Source of the DNA: CAVTWH01 sp963738365
GTDB lineage: Bacteria; Actinomycetota; Actinomycetes; Mycobacteriales; Micromonosporaceae
Direction: 5' to 3'
Assembly: GCA_963738365.1 (NCBI GenBank)
Contig: CAVTWH010000010.1
Location: forward strand, 620,001-684,000
DNA: 64,000 nt
Shown here: piece by piece, positions 52,401 to 62,771 of the stretch
Position numbering within the stretch: the stretch's first letter is position 1
How the letters are laid out: every line of letters starts with the position of its first letter
Program-made: the position numbers and the translations under genes
The notes under the pieces: model-generated
The model's database searches: none
Told to the model about the DNA's origin: nothing
What the model saw: only the letters and a program-made list of their open reading frames with translations

Positions 52401-54041
52401 CTACGCCGAGAGCACGTCGTCGGCGTCCACGATGGTGTACGCGTACCCCTGCTCGGCGAGGAAGCGCTGGCGGTGCGCCGCGTACTCGGTGTCGATGGTG
52501 TCCCGGGCGACCACCGTGTAGAAGTGCGCCTGCCGCTTGTCCGCCTTGGGGCGCAGGATCCGGCCCAGCCGCTGCGCCTCCTCCTGGCGGGAGCCGAAGG
52601 TGCCGGACACCTGGATGGCCACCGCCGCCTCGGGCAGGTCGATGGAGAAGTTGCCCACCTTGGAGATGACCAGGGTGCGCAGGTTACCGGCGCGGAACTC
52701 GTCGAACAGCCGCTCGCGCTCCTTGTTGGTGGTGGCCCCCTGGACCACCGGGGCGTCCAGGTACTCCGAGAGTGCGTGCAGCTGGTCGATGTACCCGCCG
52801 ATGACCAGGACCTGGTCGTCGGGGTGCCGGTCGAGCAGGGCGCGTACCACCGGAAGTTTGGTGCGGGCGGTGGCGGCCACCCGGTAGCGCTCCTCGGGTT
52901 CGGCGGTGGCGTAGGCCATCCGCTCGGCGTCGGTGAGGGTGACCCGGACCTCGGTACAGTCGGCCGGCGCGATCCAGCCCTGCGCCTCGATGTCCTTCCA
53001 CGGGGCGTCGTAGCGCTTGGGGCCGATGAGGGAGAACACGTCGCCTTCCCGGCCGTCCTCGCGGACCAGCGTGGCGGTCAGCCCGAGCCGGCGGCGGGCC
53101 TGCAGGTCGGCGGTGAACCGGAAGATCGGCGCGGGCAGCAGGTGTACCTCGTCGTAGATGACCAGGCCCCAGTCCCGGGCGCCGAAGAGGTCCAGGTGCG
53201 CGAAGGTGCCGCCGCGCCGGGTGGTGAGCACCTGGTACGTGGCGATGGTGACGGCGCGGATCTCCTTGCGCTCGCCGGAGTACTCGCCGATCTCCTCCTC
53301 GGTCAGCGAGGTTCGCGCGATCAGCTCCCGCTTCCACTGCCGCCCGGCGACCGTGTTGGTGACCAGGATCAGCGTGGTCGCCTGCGCCTGCGCCATCGCC
53401 GCTGCCCCGACCAGCGTCTTGCCGGCGCCGCAGGGCAGCACCACCACGCCCGACCCGCCGGCCCAGAAGTGCTGCACCGCCTCGTGCTGGTAGGAGCGCA
53501 GCTGCCAGCCGTCCTCGGCGAGCGCGATCGGGTGCGCCTCGCCGTCGACGTACCCGGCCAGGTCCTCGGCGGGCCAGCCGAGCTTGAGCAGCGCCTGCTT
53601 GAGCCGGCCGCGCTCGGACGGGTGCACGGCGATGAGGTCCGGGCCGAGCGACCCGCCGAACATGCCGGCGAGCTTCTTCGACTTGGTCACCTCGACCAGC
53701 ACGGCCCGGTCGAACGCCCGGAGCACCAGCCCGTGCACGGGATCGTTGACCAGCTGCAGGCGGCCGTATCGGTCCATGGTCTCGGCCACGTCGACCAGCA
53801 GGGCGTGCGGGACCGGGTAGCGGGAGAAGCGCAGCAGCGCGTCGACCACGGACTCGGCGTCGTGGCCGGCGGCGCGGGCGTTCCACAGGCCGAGCGGGGT
53901 GAGCCGGTAAGTGTGCACGTGCTCGGGCGAGCGCTCCAGCTCGGCGAACGGGGCGATGGCCATCCGGCAGGCCAGCGCGTCGGGGTGGTCCACCTCCAGC
54001 AGCAGGGTCTTGTCGGACTGCACGATCAACGGGCCACTCAT
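52401..54041 (-). CDS. xpb: XPB-type DNA repair helicase
   Basis: 546 residues from ATG 54039-54041 after GGGAAGG. SF2 motifs in order: Q-rich WQLRSYQHEAV, motif I LPCGAGKTLVGA, motif II IYDEVHLLP, motif III GLTATLVRED, motif V SKVGNFSIDLPEA and VI QEEAQRLGRILRPK. N-terminal damage-recognition-like domain present. Bacterial XPB unwinds 3'-5' in DNA repair. An in-frame extension upstream of the ATG is noncoding. Confidence 0.95.
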   Translation of the reverse strand: MSGPLIVQSDKTLLLEVDHPDALACRMAIAPFAELERSPEHVHTYRLTPLGLWNARAAGHDAESVVDALLRFSRYPVPHALLVDVAETMDRYGRLQLVNDPVHGLVLRAFDRAVLVEVTKSKKLAGMFGGSLGPDLIAVHPSERGRLKQALLKLGWPAEDLAGYVDGEAHPIALAEDGWQLRSYQHEAVQHFWAGGSGVVVLPCGAGKTLVGAAAMAQAQATTLILVTNTVAGRQWKRELIARTSLTEEEIGEYSGERKEIRAVTIATYQVLTTRRGGTFAHLDLFGARDWGLVIYDEVHLLPAPIFRFTADLQARRRLGLTATLVREDGREGDVFSLIGPKRYDAPWKDIEAQGWIAPADCTEVRVTLTDAERMAYATAEPEERYRVAATARTKLPVVRALLDRHPDDQVLVIGGYIDQLHALSEYLDAPVVQGATTNKERERLFDEFRAGNLRTLVISKVGNFSIDLPEAAVAIQVSGTFGSRQEEAQRLGRILRPKADKRQAHFYTVVARDTIDTEYAAHRQRFLAEQGYAYTIVDADDVLSA

Positions 54042-54388
54042 CGGCTGCCTTCCCACGCTCGGACGTACCAGTCTGGCACGGACCACCGACAGGTGACTCC
54101 GGTCACAATTCCGTGAATCCTGCCGGTCGATAGCAACGCCACGCCGCCCTGCCGCGTCTACCACATTGGTGGGTGTGCGTGCAGTCCAGAGCGTCCAGTG
54201 AAGGATCGGGGGTGGACTGCTCGCCGGACGGGGCGCGCCGTTGCGGAGATCCACTGGGCCGGCCCGACTTCCGGGCCGGCCCAGCCAAGACCCGCCACCT
54301 GCGAAACCCGTCACCGCCCGGCACCGCGCAGCGGCACACGCCTCGACCGGCTGTCCGGCCACGCTGCCCGGCCCCGCTGCCCGGGTGG
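54042..54388. other. Gene-free stretch upstream of xpb
   Basis: 347 bases between the xpb start and the DUF4031 stop. Holds a GCAGTCCA...TGGACTGC inverted repeat (54181-54220) and a terminator hairpin (54254-54284). No coding frame I can support. Confidence 0.55.
54254..54284 (-). terminator. Hairpin terminator of the glpD-DUF4031 operon
   Basis: 13-bp perfect stem CTGGGCCGGCCCG / CGGGCCGGCCCAG with loop ACTTC, 105 bases downstream of the DUF4031 stop. Confidence 0.6.
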
Positions 54389-54658
54389 TCAGCGGTGCTT
54401 GGCGCGGCGCAGGCCGGCGGCGGTCAGGCGGCGGACGATCTCCCGGGCGCTGACCGGCCGCGCCCCCAGCCAGACCGCCACCGGGACGAGCGTCTCCGGG
54501 ATGTCGTAGTGGTCGCGTTCGAAGCCGCGCCGGGGCGCGCCCAGGGCCTCGGCGAAGGCGTGCAACTCGGCGAAGGAGACGTCGCTGACCAGGTGCGCCC
54601 AGCGCCGCCCGGCGGCCCGGCCGCGCCCCGGCCAGACCGGCGGGTCGACGTAGATCAC
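54389..54658 (-). CDS. DUF4031 protein
   Basis: 89 residues from GTG 54656-54658. YVDPPVWPGRGRRWAHLVSD-type start and AEALGAPRRGFERDHYDIPETLV are the DUF4031 hallmarks (WxHxxSD... and HYDxxE). Small, often beside glycerol or sugar genes; function unknown. GTGA overlap with glpD, so co-expressed. Confidence 0.85.
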   Translation of the reverse strand: MIYVDPPVWPGRGRAAGRRWAHLVSDVSFAELHAFAEALGAPRRGFERDHYDIPETLVPVAVWLGARPVSAREIVRRLTAAGLRRAKHR

Positions 54659-56448
54659 CGGTCGGCTGCGCTGCCCACCCGCACGTCCGGCGCGCCGAGC
54701 CGGGCCGCGTCGGCGGTGAGGTCGTCGGGCATCCGCTGGGACTGGCGTTCGGCCGCCACCCGGGCCAGGTAGTGGTCGATCTCCCGGCGCCGGGTCGCCG
54801 GGTCCCAGCCGAGCACGCCACCCATCAGCTCGGCCACCTGGCCGGCGCTCTCCACGCCGCGGTGGCTGGTCTCGATGGAGATCCGGGTACGCCGGGTGAG
54901 CACGTCCTCCAGGTGCAGCGCACCCTCCGCCTCGGCGGCGTAGACCACCTCGGCGGCCAGGTACTCCGGGGCGCCCTCGACCGGGGCGGCCAGCAGCGGC
55001 TGGCCGTGCAGCAGGGCGAGCAGTTCGGTGCTCAGCGTGCCGTAGCGTTCCAGCAGGTGTTCCAGGGCACCGACCGGCACGTGGTGCCGGCGCGCCAGGT
55101 CCGCCCGGTCCCGCCAGGCGGCGGTGAAGCCGTCGGCGCCCAGCAGCGGCAGCTGGTCGGTACGCGAGCGCGGCACGCCCGGCCCCAGCCGGCGCGCCGC
55201 CCGGTCGATCACGTCGGCGGCCATCACCCGGTAGGTCGTGTACTTGCCGCCGGCCACCAGCATCAGCCCGAGCATCGGCTCGACCACCGCGTGCTCCCGG
55301 GACAGCTTCGACGTCTGGTCGTCCTCGCCGGACAGCAGCGGCCGCAGCCCGGCGTAGACGCCCTCGATGTCGGCGGTGGACAGCGGCCGCTCCAGCCACT
55401 GGTTGACCTGGGCCAGCAGGTACGCGATGTCGCGCGCCGACGCCGCCGGGTGGGCCCGGTCCAGCTGCCACTCGGTGTCGGTGGTGCCGATGATCCAGTG
55501 CCCGCCCCAGGGCAGCACGAACAGCACCGACGACGCGGTGCGCAGGATCAGTCCGGCGTCCCCGGTCACCGCCGACCGGGGTACCACCAGGTGCACGCCC
55601 TTGGAGGCGCGCACCCGCAGGCCGGGCCGCAGCGGGATGCCCGGATCGCCGAGCAGTTCGGAGATGTCGTCACTCCACACCCCGGTGGCCGCGACCACGG
55701 TCCGCGCGGCGATCCGGATCTCGGCCCCGGTCTCCTGGTCACGGGCCAGCACGCCGGTGACCTCGCGGGCGGAGCGCTCCAGGTCGACGGCGCGCACGCT
55801 GGGTACCACGGTGGCGCCCAGCGAGGCGGCGGTGCGCGCCAGCGTGGCGACGAACCGGGCGTCGTCGACCTGCCCGTCGTGGTACCGGATGGCCCCGGCC
55901 AGGTTCTCCCGGCGCAGCGACGGGAACAGCCGGCGGGCGCCGCCCCGGGTCAGGTGCCGGTGCCCCGGCATGCCCCGCCCGCCCGCGACGAGTCCGGCGA
56001 AGCCGTCGTAGAGCGCCACGCCGGCCCCGTAGTAGGCCCGGTGCCAGGCGCGCTCGGCCAGGCCGGCGACGCCCGGGTGGTCGACGGTCAGCGGGACCAG
56101 GATGGGCAGCGGGCGCACCAGGTGCGGGGCGAGCCGGGTGGCCAGCAGCCCGCGCTCGCGCAGCGCCTCGTGCACCAGCCCGAACTCCAACTGCTCCAGG
56201 TAGCGCAGCCCGCCGTGGATCAGCTTGCTGGACCGGCTGGAGGTGCCGGCGGCCAGGTCGCTGGCCTCGATGAGGGCGACGGACAGGCCCCGCGAGGCGG
56301 CATCCAGCGCCGCTCCGACGCCGGTCACCCCGCCCCCGATGACCAGCACGTCGAACCGGTGGGTACGCAGTCTGGCCAGGTCGGCCGCCCGCCTGGCGGG
56401 GGAGAGTCGACCGGCCGCGTACCGGGACACGGATGCATCGCGCCGCAC
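54655..56448 (-). CDS. glpD: Glycerol-3-phosphate dehydrogenase, FAD type
   Basis: 597 residues if GTG 56446-56448 is used (GTG 56430 is the alternative; neither has a strong ribosome site). FAD-binding VLVIGGGVTGVGAALDAASRGL, SSRSSKLIHGGLRYLEQ, and GGKYTTYRVMAADVIDRA are aerobic GlpD signatures; C-terminal alpha-helical domain present. Oxidises glycerol 3-phosphate to DHAP at the membrane, feeding electrons to menaquinone, the quinone made by the mqn genes in this window. Confidence 0.93.
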   Translation of the reverse strand: MRRDASVSRYAAGRLSPARRAADLARLRTHRFDVLVIGGGVTGVGAALDAASRGLSVALIEASDLAAGTSSRSSKLIHGGLRYLEQLEFGLVHEALRERGLLATRLAPHLVRPLPILVPLTVDHPGVAGLAERAWHRAYYGAGVALYDGFAGLVAGGRGMPGHRHLTRGGARRLFPSLRRENLAGAIRYHDGQVDDARFVATLARTAASLGATVVPSVRAVDLERSAREVTGVLARDQETGAEIRIAARTVVAATGVWSDDISELLGDPGIPLRPGLRVRASKGVHLVVPRSAVTGDAGLILRTASSVLFVLPWGGHWIIGTTDTEWQLDRAHPAASARDIAYLLAQVNQWLERPLSTADIEGVYAGLRPLLSGEDDQTSKLSREHAVVEPMLGLMLVAGGKYTTYRVMAADVIDRAARRLGPGVPRSRTDQLPLLGADGFTAAWRDRADLARRHHVPVGALEHLLERYGTLSTELLALLHGQPLLAAPVEGAPEYLAAEVVYAAEAEGALHLEDVLTRRTRISIETSHRGVESAGQVAELMGGVLGWDPATRRREIDHYLARVAAERQSQRMPDDLTADAARLGAPDVRVGSAADR

Positions 56449-56477
56449 GTACCCACCGTAGGACGTACCGTGCCCTC

Positions 56478-57461
56478 GTGCCCGAACACGTGACCGACGC
56501 CGCAGGCCGGACCTCCCGCTGGGCGCTGGCCGCGCGGGTGCTGGTGCTGCTCTGGACGGTCGCCGTGGCGCTGCTGCTGCCGGCACTCGCCTGGCTGGTC
56601 GAGCAGGTGCTGGTGGTGGAGGGGTTGGCGATGCCGGCGTGGGGCTGGCCGGCGGCCAGCCTACTGGCCGCCCTGCTCGTGGCGGCCCCGAACGCCCTGC
56701 TGGCCCGGCTGACCGCCAGCGCCCCGGTGCGGGCGGTGGCGCTCACCTGGCTGGCCGGCGCCGCGCTGCTCGCCCTGCTCGGCAGCCTCCGGGCGATCCC
56801 GGTCCAGCACACCAGTGGGTACGCCCTGGCTCTGGCGCTCGTCGCCGGGGCGGCCACGGTCGCGCTCCCCCGGCTGGTACCCGCTCCGCGCGGCGGCTGG
56901 TTCGTCTACGGGGCGCTGGTCAGCCCACGGCAACGGCTGGCGCCCTCGGTGGCGGCCGGGCTGGCCGCGCTGGCCCCGTTCGCCGCGCTGGCCGCCCTCG
57001 GCGGCCCGGTGGACACCCTCGCCACGGCGCTGGCCGCCGCGGCGGTCGGAGCGCTGGCCGCCCGGCTGCTGCAGCACACCCTGTGGCCGGCCCTGCTGTC
57101 CTGGCCCCGTCGGCGCCAGCTGTGGCTGGGCGGGTTGACGGCCGGCGTCGCGCTGCTGCTGCTCGCCGCCGGCACCGGTGGTACCGGCGTCTTCCTGCTG
57201 GAGATGCTGGTCCTCCCACCGCTCGGCTTCGTCATCGCGGCGCTACGGCACCTGTGCTTCGACCTCCCGGGCGGCCCCGATCGACCGAACAGGCCGGACC
57301 GGCGGGCTGAGCCGGACCAGCACGGCGGCCCGGACCGGCGGGCTGGACCGGACCAACACGGCGGCCCGGACCGGCAGGACGGCCCGGCGCGCCGGGCGGA
57401 GAGAGCGGCCCGGGGCGGCGCGGCAGCGTGGGTTGGCTGCGGCCGCGGGTCGCGACGGTGA
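56478..57461 (+). CDS. Polytopic membrane protein with repeat linker
   Basis: 327 residues from GTG 56478. Six or seven hydrophobic segments (VLVLLWTVAVALLLPALAWLV, AASLLAALLVAAPNALLA, GYALALALVAGAATVALP, LWLGGLTAGVALLLLAAG) and a C-terminal Arg/Asp/Gly repeat (GGPDRRAGPDQH, about 57296-57375) before the stop. No family recognised. The stop lies inside the next gene, the S8 protease (34-base overlap), so either two overlapping genes or one protein broken by a frameshift. Confidence 0.65.
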   Translation: MPEHVTDAAGRTSRWALAARVLVLLWTVAVALLLPALAWLVEQVLVVEGLAMPAWGWPAASLLAALLVAAPNALLARLTASAPVRAVALTWLAGAALLALLGSLRAIPVQHTSGYALALALVAGAATVALPRLVPAPRGGWFVYGALVSPRQRLAPSVAAGLAALAPFAALAALGGPVDTLATALAAAAVGALAARLLQHTLWPALLSWPRRRQLWLGGLTAGVALLLLAAGTGGTGVFLLEMLVLPPLGFVIAALRHLCFDLPGGPDRPNRPDRRAEPDQHGGPDRRAGPDQHGGPDRQDGPARRAERAARGGAAAWVGCGRGSRR

Positions 57462-58999
57462 CCGGTGCGCTGGTGGGGCTGGCCGCGTTCGGGCCACTGG
57501 GGTTCGTGTCGCCGGCGCAGGCCTGGATGTACCTGGGGCTGGACGAGATCGGCTTCTGGGCCGGCGTGGCGGCGCTCGCCTCGCTGGTCGTCACCCTGCT
57601 GTTCGCCGTGGGGTACGGGCTGTTCCTGCCCCGGCTACGCCGGCCGGCCACGGCGGGCGCGCTGGTGCTGGCCGTGGTCGCCGCCACGCTGGTCGGCTAC
57701 CTGGGCGTCGGGTCACCGGGGCTGCACGGGGACCGGCTGTTCGTGGTGATGCACCAGCAGGCGGACCTGTCCGACCTGGCCGCGGTCGGCGACCCGGTGG
57801 CCCGTCGGGCGGCCGTCTACCAGCGCCTGGTCGCCACCGCCGAGCGCAGCCAGGCGTCGCTGCGCCGGGACCTGGCCCACCTGCACGCCTCGTTCACGCC
57901 GTACTACCTGGTCAACGGCGTGGAGGTAGCGGGCGGCCCGGCGCTGCGCGAGCTGCTTTCCCGCCGCTCCGACGTGGACCGGGTGCTGCTCAGCCCGCAC
58001 CTGCGCCCGATCCCGGGGCGGGCTCCCGCGCTGACCGGCGACGAGCCGCTCAACCGGCCGGTGCAGCCGAACATCGCGCAGATCGGCGCCGACCGGGTGT
58101 GGGCCGGCGGGGACACCGGGCGGGGCATCGTGGTCGGCTCCGCCGACAGCGGGGTGGACGCCACCCACCCGGCGCTGTCCGGCAACTTCCGCGGTGGCGA
58201 CGACTCCTGGTACGACCCGTGGAACCACAGCGCCACCCCGGTGGACCACGTCGGTCACGGTACGCACACGCTGGCCACCGCCGTCGGGGCCGGCGGCGTC
58301 GGGGTGGCCCCGGGTGCCACCTGGATCGCCTGCGTGAACCTGGACCGTGACCTGGCCGACCCGGCGTACTACGTGGCCTGCCTGCAATTCCTGTTCGCGC
58401 CGTTCCCACCGGGCGGGGACGCGCTGCGGGCCGGGCGGCCGGCCCGGGGCGCCGACATCGTCACCAACTCGTGGGGCTGCCCGGGGCTGGAGGGCTGCGA
58501 CGCGCGTTCACTGCGTCCCGCGGTGGACGCGCTGACCACGGCGGGCGTGCTGGTGGTGGTGGCGGCCGGCAACACCGGGCCGCGCTGCGGCTCGATCGAG
58601 GACCCGCCGGCCACCTATCCGGACGCGCTGACCGTCGGCGCGGTGGACGGCTCCGACCGGGTGCCGTACTTCTCCAGCCGGGGCGAGCGCCGCCCGGCCG
58701 CCGCCGCTGGCAAGCCGGACCTGGTGGCGCCCGGCGTGGACGTGTTCTCCGCGCTGCCCGGCAACAGGTACGCCCGCCTGGACGGGACCAGCATGGCGAC
58801 CCCGCACGTGGCCGGCGTCGCGGCGCTGCTGTGGTCGGCGCAGCCGGCGCTACGCGGCGACGTGGTCGCCACAGTGGAGCTGCTGCGGCGTACCGCGACA
58901 CCGGTGCCGTCCGCCGGCTGCGGCGCGGCGGCGGACGCGGGCGCCGGCCGGGTGGACGCACTGGCGGCGGTGACCGCGGCCGACGGCTACCCGGGGTGA
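57428..58999 (+). CDS. Membrane-anchored subtilisin-like (S8) serine protease
   Basis: 523 residues from GTG 57428. Three N-terminal hydrophobic helices (ALVGLAAFGPLGFVSPAQAW, AGVAALASLVVTLLFAVGY, AGALVLAVVAATLVGYLG), then a prodomain-like part (DRLFVVMHQQADLSD...), then the catalytic domain: Asp in GSADSGVDATHPAL, His in HVGHGTHTLAT, Ser in DGTSMATPHVAGVAALL. Catalytic domain probably faces the outside. Context (membrane partner gene upstream) suggests a paired complex. Confidence 0.9.
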   Translation: MGWLRPRVATVTGALVGLAAFGPLGFVSPAQAWMYLGLDEIGFWAGVAALASLVVTLLFAVGYGLFLPRLRRPATAGALVLAVVAATLVGYLGVGSPGLHGDRLFVVMHQQADLSDLAAVGDPVARRAAVYQRLVATAERSQASLRRDLAHLHASFTPYYLVNGVEVAGGPALRELLSRRSDVDRVLLSPHLRPIPGRAPALTGDEPLNRPVQPNIAQIGADRVWAGGDTGRGIVVGSADSGVDATHPALSGNFRGGDDSWYDPWNHSATPVDHVGHGTHTLATAVGAGGVGVAPGATWIACVNLDRDLADPAYYVACLQFLFAPFPPGGDALRAGRPARGADIVTNSWGCPGLEGCDARSLRPAVDALTTAGVLVVVAAGNTGPRCGSIEDPPATYPDALTVGAVDGSDRVPYFSSRGERRPAAAAGKPDLVAPGVDVFSALPGNRYARLDGTSMATPHVAGVAALLWSAQPALRGDVVATVELLRRTATPVPSAGCGAAADAGAGRVDALAAVTAADGYPG

Positions 59000-59053
59000 T
59001 GAACCTGCCATCATCGGCTAGTGATATAGGCCGCAAAAGCGGAGAATAGGGCA

Positions 59054-60464
59054 ATGGCCGCCGAGCGCCCACCCGGTATCCGTGCCGTCCCCGAGCACCA
59101 CGGCTCGGTCCTGCTGGTGGCCATCGCCGCCGCCCTCGGCGGCTTCCTCTTCGGCTACGACACCGCCGTCATCAACGGCGCCGTCGACGCCATCCGGGAC
59201 GCCTTCGACATCGGCCCCACCTACGTCGGCTTCGTGGTCTCCTCGGCGCTGCTGGGCTGCGCGGTGGGCGCCTGGTTCGCCGGCCCGCTGGCCGACCGGC
59301 TGGGCCGGGTGCGGGTGATGCTGATCGCCGCCACGCTCTTCGCCGTCACCTCGATCGGCTCGGCACTGGCCTGGGGCCCGTTGAGCCTGATGGTCTGGCG
59401 CATCCTCGGCGGCCTGGCCATCGGCGCGGCCAGTGTCATCGCACCGGCGTACATCGCCGAGATCGCCCCGGCCGAGCTGCGCGGCCGGCTCGGGTCGCTG
59501 CAGCAGCTCGCCATCGTCACCGGCATCTTCGCCTCGCTGCTGATCGACCAGGTGCTCGCGCTGTCGGCCGGCGGGGCATCCGAGCAGGTCCCGTGGGGCG
59601 GGGCCGCGTGGCGCTGGATGTTCGCCGCGGCCGCCCTCCCCGCCGTGGTCTACGGCGTCCTGGCGGCGCAGATACCGGAGTCGCCCCGGTTCCTGGTGGC
59701 CCGGCATGAATTCGGCAAGGCGCGCGACGTGCTGCGCCGGTTCGTCGGCGGCGACGTGGACCTGCGGATCAGCGAGATCACCAGATCGCTGGCCGGCAGC
59801 GAACAGGTGGTGCGCCTGAAGAACCTGCGCGGCCCCAGGTTCGGACTGCTGTCCATCGTCTGGACCGGCATTCTGCTCTCGGTGTTCCAGCAGTTCGTCG
59901 GCATCAATGTGATCTTCTACTACTCGTCCGCGCTGTGGCACTCGGTCGGCTTCTCGGAGAGCAATGCCTTCCTGTTCAGCACGATCACCAGCGTCACCAA
60001 TATCATCTGCACACTGGTGGGGATCGCGCTGATCGACCGGATCGGCCGCAAGCCGTTGCTGCTCATCGGTGCCGCCGGAATGGCGGCCACGCTGGCCACC
60101 ATGGCGGTCTGCTTCAGTACCGCCACCGGCAGCGGGGATGACGTCTCGCTCGGCTCGGTCGCCGGCCCGGTGGCCCTGGTCGCCGCCAACGTCTACGTGT
60201 TCGCCTTCGGCATGAGCTGGGGGCCGGCGGTGTGGGTACTGCTCGGCGAGATGTTCAACAACCGGATCCGGGCCACCGCGCTGGCCGTGGCGGCCGCGGC
60301 CCAGTGGCTGGCCAACTGGCTCATCTCGACGACCTTCCCCAGCCTGGCCAGTGTGAGCCTGGTGCTGCGCGTACACCCTCTACGCCGGCTTCGCGGTGCT
60401 CGCCTACATCTTCGTCCGGCTCGCGGTCCGCGAGACGAAGGGCCGCGAGCTGGAGGATATGTAG
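59054..60464 (+). CDS. Sugar-porter family MFS transporter (single-base frameshift near the end)
   Basis: 469 residues when corrected; ATG 59054 after GGAGAATAGGG. Sugar porter marks: GGFLFGYDTAVINGA, PESPRFLVARHEFGKA, LSVFQQFVGINVIFYYS, DRIGRKPLLLIG. The last part fails in frame: near 60368 one extra C shifts the frame, and the other frame reads AYTLYAGFAVLAYIFVRLAV then RETKGRELEDM and stops at TAG 60462. That is the standard PETKG-like end of sugar porters. The uncorrected reading would run to 60511 with a non-native tail. Confidence 0.9.
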
Positions 60465-60477
60465 CCGCCCTCTTGCG

Positions 60478-60497
60478 TGACGTCAGAAGTGACGTCA
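60478..60497. promoter_or_regulatory. Two TGACGTCA palindromes, 12 bases apart
   Basis: TGACGTCA at 60478-60485 and again at 60490-60497, just before a small ATG-initiated frame. Direct repeats of a palindrome at this spacing (about one helical turn) are typical of cooperatively bound small repressors (ribbon-helix-helix or GntR types). Confidence 0.5.
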
Positions 60498-60507
60498 CTA
60501 TGGAGTC

Positions 60508-60636
60508 ATGAGAGACGCCAAGCGACAGCACCGTCGTCACCTACCCGAACTGACCCACTCCAGCCGACCGGCCCGCCGTATCGCCATGCAGGCGAAGGCG
60601 AACCAGGAGACACAACTATCGGCGCAGTGGCGTTGA
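60508..60636 (+). CDS. Possible small basic protein (42 residues)
   Basis: ATG 60508 starts MRDAKRQHRRHLPELT and ends IAMQAKANQETQLSAQWR. It lies directly under the TGACGTCA repeats; GGAG lies only two bases before the ATG, which is too close for a good ribosome site. No family recognised; may be a remnant or nothing. Confidence 0.25.
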   Translation: MRDAKRQHRRHLPELTHSSRPARRIAMQAKANQETQLSAQWR

Positions 60637-60656
60637 CCCAGGCGTACCCATCATGC

Positions 60657-60673
60657 GACATCACGATGATGTC
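60657..60673. promoter_or_regulatory. GACATCA-CGA-TGATGTC palindrome
   Basis: Perfect 7-bp arms around CGA. TGATGTCA (60667-60674) is one base from the TGACGTCA repeats at 60478-60497, so the same protein could bind both sites. Confidence 0.45.
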
Positions 60674-60792
60674 ATGCGATGCCACACGGCGTTGTCCCGT
60701 TCCTCCACTCCACCAGCGGTGACGGCAGACCGCAGGCGAACGACGCAGGTCGGGCCAGAGTGCCGGTCCGGCGTGGTCCGATCCAGGAACGC

Positions 60793-60826
60793 CGGAGGGC
60801 GGCCCGCCGTAGCGGACCGCCCTCCG
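60793..60826 (-). terminator. Hairpin terminator of groEL
   Basis: A 15-bp stem with one mismatch (60793-60807 with 60812-60826), loop CGTA, beginning 26 bases downstream of the groEL stop. Confidence 0.75.
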
Positions 60827-60851
60827 TTGTGCTGCTTGGCGCGGGACGGAC

Positions 60852-62477
<1,626 letters not shown>

Positions 62478-62660
62478 TCGGCGTTGTCCTCCTGGACAGT
62501 TCAGCACGACCCCGGGTGTGACCCGAGCCGTCCCGTCGGTCTCCATCGGCGCTGTAACCAGCGCGTTTGTCGGCCGGGCCGGATAGCCCGCGACGACCGG
62601 CCGGCACCCGCGGCAGCCGTACGGGCCGCCTACGGGGCACGACCTCACCGCCCCGACCTC

Positions 62661-62687
62661 TTGGCACTCAGACCAGCCGAGTGCCAA
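62661..62687 (-). promoter_or_regulatory. CIRCE element 1 (HrcA operator)
   Basis: TTGGCACTC-N9-GAGTGCCAA: perfect 9-bp arms with the standard nine-base spacer; consensus TTAGCACTC-N9-GAGTGCTAA. Lies about 185 bases upstream of the groEL ATG. Confidence 0.93.
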
Positions 62688-62695
62688 GTACCTGT

Positions 62696-62722
62696 TTAGC
62701 ACTCGGCCAAGGCGAGTGCAAG
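62696..62722 (-). promoter_or_regulatory. CIRCE element 2 (HrcA operator)
   Basis: TTAGCACTC-N9-GAGTGCAAG: consensus left arm, right arm two bases off. Eight bases beyond element 1. Tandem CIRCE sites are usual for actinobacterial groEL. Confidence 0.85.
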
Positions 62723-62771
62723 CTCCTCCGGCCTTCCGCACCGTGACGAAGTACCCTCCGCTACGGCTTGA

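Larger units (their letters stand above)
60465..60851. other. Gene-poor gap between the sugar MFS and groEL
   Basis: 387 bases between converging genes. Holds TGACGTCA direct repeats (60478-60497), a small open frame (60508-60636), a GACATCA/TGATGTC palindrome (60657-60673) and a groEL terminator (60793-60826). Confidence 0.6.

Noticed and set aside
54181..54220. GCAGTCCA...TGGACTGC inverted repeat upstream of xpb
   Set aside because: 8-bp arms around 24 bases in a GC-rich region can arise by chance; no evidence for regulation or RNA.
54822..56857. Large overlapping frames on both strands across glpD
   Set aside because: All are frame shadows; the FAD-binding and GlpD motifs lie only in the leftward frame 54655-56448.
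60465..60511. Uncorrected C-terminal extension of the sugar MFS
   Set aside because: It follows a frameshift and lacks similarity to sugar porters; the alternative frame gives the canonical end.
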